DNA from: Bacteroidota bacterium
GTDB taxonomy: Bacteria > Bacteroidota > Bacteroidia > Flavobacteriales_F > PHOS-HE28
Assembly: GCA_023428865.1 (NCBI GenBank)
Contig: JAEYWT010000311.1
Coordinates: 1 to 6,629, forward strand
DNA length: 6,629 nt
Direction: 5' to 3'
Positions 5,501-6,629 of the stretch are shown here, in pieces. Position 1 is the first letter of the stretch; each line of letters opens with the position of its first letter. The notes below the pieces were generated by a model. That model was not told the DNA's origin, did no database searches, and saw only the letters and a list, made by a program, of their open reading frames with translations. The position numbers were made by a program, and so were the translations under genes.

Positions 5501-6629
5501 CTGCAGCTCTCAGGCTCCAACTTCATCAGCACCCGCGCCGATCAGGATTCGCTCAGTTTCATGGCTCCGAAAGCGCGTTATGATCTGAAGAAGCACCTGA
5601 TCACCGCCAACGATGTACACTACATCCAGGTGGCCGATGCGCTTGTAACACCAGACAGCATGCGCGTTCGGATACGCAAGAACGCCGTGCTCGATCCGCT
5701 CAACAACGCGGTGATCACGGCCAATTTCGTCACCAAACACCATCGCATCTACAACGCCACGGTGGATATCAAGGCCAAGCGGAGCTACTCCGCCACCGGC
5801 GATATCGATTACGTGGACGAGGACCAGAAGAACTTCAAGATCACGCTCAACGAGATCAAGGTGGACACCGGCTTCCAGACCGTGGCACGCGGCCGCATCA
5901 CCCAGGAACAGGATTTCCGCCTGAGCCCGGCCTTCGACTTCTTCGGCGATGTAACCTTGACGGCCAGCATCAAGGAACTCACCTTCAGCGGAAGTACACG
6001 CATCCAACACGGTTGCGAGGGCCTGGCCAAGAACTGGATGAAGTTCTCCGGATCAATCGACCCCTTGGAGGTCTTCATTCCAGTTGCCGATACGTTGTAT
6101 GATGATAAAGGTGCCCTGATCGGTGCCGGTGTGCGCCTCACGGAAGAGGATCCGTTCAAGGTCTACGGCACCTTCCTCAGCCGGGTTGACGATCCCAAAG
6201 ACCGCCACATCATCAGTGCGAAGGGTCTGCTCTTCTATGACAAGACACGTAAGGAGTACATGATCTCCAACAAGGACAAGATCCGCAAGCGCGACATGCC
6301 CGGTGATCTCGTGAGCCTCGCGGTGGACAATTGCATCATCCTCGGCGATGGTCGCATCCACCACGGTGTGGACCTGGGTCGCATCAAGCTCACCAATGTG
6401 GGTGGTCTCCGCTACGAGGCGGAAGGGCAGAAGCTCACCACCGAAGAGGTCATGATACACGACTTCTTCTTCCACGACAACGCCCTGGAACGGATGGCCA
6501 CGGAAATGCTCGCCTATCCGGACCTGAAACCGGTGGACATCACCAAGACCTACTACGAGCGCATGCTCCGCGAAGTGCTCGGCCTGGAGAAGTCCGATAA
6601 GCTCATCAGCGAGCTCAGCATCAAAGGCG
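2561..6629 (+). CDS. Very large exported, beta-rich repetitive protein of unknown function; 3' end beyond window
   Basis: The frame is open for 1356 codons from ATG 2561 to the window end, with no stop. The ATG overlaps the prmA TGA (ATGA), which implies translational coupling. Residues 1-25 form a signal peptide: K2 and R9, hydrophobic core 10-19, cleavage ASA|Q after residue 25. There is no lipobox. Residues 30 to about 150 look helical (LFLQEMTTFLVEADKK, YMVKKRFEAFPHFRDYL). From about 165 on the protein is mostly short alternating beta strands with glycine turns, interrupted by a helical stretch at about 471-525 (IPLIIDMANKGYLLFD). Weak internal repeats occur: GGFTMQGAKLQGYG (302-315), GGSIQAGKLQYYG (584-596) and AGTLVSGG (726-733), and a clearer pair at 780-797 and 871-888. 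Around 1000-1105, strands such as ARYDLKKHLITANDVHYIQVADA recall OstA/LptA or other beta-solenoid envelope proteins, but this is only a resemblance. It is probably periplasmic or outer-membrane associated. I cannot name a family. The coding sequence itself is well supported. Confidence 0.93.
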   Translation, partial: MKFSCIIGRFLSLLIIAFASTGASAQVKPFSNDQALFLQEMTTFLVEADKKEGRPFMEQVFTPVWNGPYYNAAQRTRIVEVANYMVKKRFEAFPHFRDYLGAIAAFPNGGRSGAEFDAWMQGMDKLVQSGRKQNVVAFIATCANLFKDNTMFSSASTTWRSRSSKFTFEFDSIPKVVFPVTDIVCVAKGDSAVILGTRGTYLPTMELWTGKGGKVTWERAGLKPTATFAEWTKPYEIKMKSAGFEVDSVQFNDPYFERTLLGKVTDKVLANVDEKNASYPRFESYDRRMKIRDIADGIDFEGGFTMQGAKLQGYGTKDEPAFLTYYRDKRPFIITRGQLFSIEPERITSDNVAMQLILDKDSIYHPSLSMRFLKAKKQLTMIKKDEGLGKAPFYDTYHELDMYFETITWKQGDPLLQLGNLQGTTQTKASFESFNYFKEKRYMGMMGIDQIHPLVRLNDFSKQNEGRFYAQEFASFSKIQKDAVIPLIIDMANKGYLLFDPETEWVQTTPRLRQHILNSAGKQDYDVLQFNSNIDSVNATVNLLNYDLAIMGVARIVVSDSQDVKIFPSGKQVTVKKGRDFTFGGSIQAGKLQYYGKEYYFHYAPFVIDLLNVDSVSFMADSFEKNDEGRTTLVRVKNVLEQVTGTLEIDEPSNKNGLQQVKGPDGKMTGRYPQYPKFNSTKESYVFYDKRSTQRGVYKRDKFYYRSEPFQLDSLDNFTNAGLNFAGTLVSGGIFPDIKESLGLQADYALGFVRKTGDAGMPLYGKKAKFTDEIVLNSRGLQGKGEMEYLTTTLRSKALVFCPDSTLGRADTLFNKSSTAPSKVPDIRGADLFVRLEPGNDVLRTEKLKKPMVMYGEQAYLHGLTDLKPSGMTGAGLVDFKNATLYSKLFQFTTMQVHADTSDFRLTEGDTASIAFKTDNVNSTIKLDERVGEFVSNGTETKVEFPVNQYMCFMDRFKWYMDQGDIELESDRTAAVGNEDLQLSGSNFISTRADQDSLSFMAPKARYDLKKHLITANDVHYIQVADALVTPDSMRVRIRKNAVLDPLNNAVITANFVTKHHRIYNATVDIKAKRSYSATGDIDYVDEDQKNFKITLNEIKVDTGFQTVARGRITQEQDFRLSPAFDFFGDVTLTASIKELTFSGSTRIQHGCEGLAKNWMKFSGSIDPLEVFIPVADTLYDDKGALIGAGVRLTEEDPFKVYGTFLSRVDDPKDRHIISAKGLLFYDKTRKEYMISNKDKIRKRDMPGDLVSLAVDNCIILGDGRIHHGVDLGRIKLTNVGGLRYEAEGQKLTTEEVMIHDFFFHDNALERMATEMLAYPDLKPVDITKTYYERMLREVLGLEKSDKLISELSIKG
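4898..5224 (+). repeat. Two copies of an 18-residue repeat motif within the large exported protein
   Basis: Residues 780-797 (4898-4951) and 871-888 (5171-5224) share G-[LM]-x-G-x-G, an aromatic residue 5 positions after the third match of that block's middle region (Y789 and F880), T-L at 793-794 and 884-885, and S-K at 796-797 and 887-888. There are no gaps and the offset is exactly 91 residues. Each copy is followed by a strand ending in a polar turn (FCPDS, and later HADTSDF). This looks like one unit of a duplicated beta module rather than a DNA-level repeat, because the codons differ. Confidence 0.5.

Noticed and set aside
5510..6010. Minus-strand frame of 166 codons within the large gene
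   Set aside because: The + strand frame is continuous and coherent through this region; the reverse translation shows no domain.

Overview
The window looks like an ordinary chromosomal segment of a GC-rich member of the Bacteroidota, most likely in or near the Flavobacteriales. The reasons are the composition (high GC by eye), the absence of Shine-Dalgarno sequences before the starts, a TAnnTTTG-like promoter element just before tpiA, and the type of genes present. That placement is an inference from the sequence alone.

All genes are on the + strand. (1) 5-235: the C-terminal, thioredoxin-like end of a DoxX-type membrane protein, cut by the window edge and oddly preceded by an in-frame TAG at 2-4. 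(2) 248-775: a small exported protein with a carboxypeptidase-regulatory-like beta-sandwich domain, only 12 bp downstream. (3) 859-1611: tpiA, triosephosphate isomerase, complete and with its catalytic residues intact. (4) 1612-1694: an 83-bp spacer with four GATC sites at exact 8-bp spacing plus a fifth, built into an inverted and direct repeat. (5) 1695-2564: prmA, the ribosomal protein L11 methyltransferase, complete. (6) 2561-6629: a very large secreted protein of at least 1356 residues, overlapping the prmA stop by 4 bp (ATGA) and still open at the window end. There is no gene-free stretch longer than 83 bp, and I see no RNA gene, CRISPR array or mobile element.

The genes probably form one transcription-aligned cluster. 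A likely promoter lies just before tpiA, and prmA and the large protein are probably translationally coupled. tpiA (glycolysis) and prmA (ribosome modification) are housekeeping genes. The two exported proteins are the uncharacterised part, and the large one is the most interesting object here: a beta-rich, internally repetitive envelope protein of unknown function. I found no convincing evidence of a new defence or mobile system.
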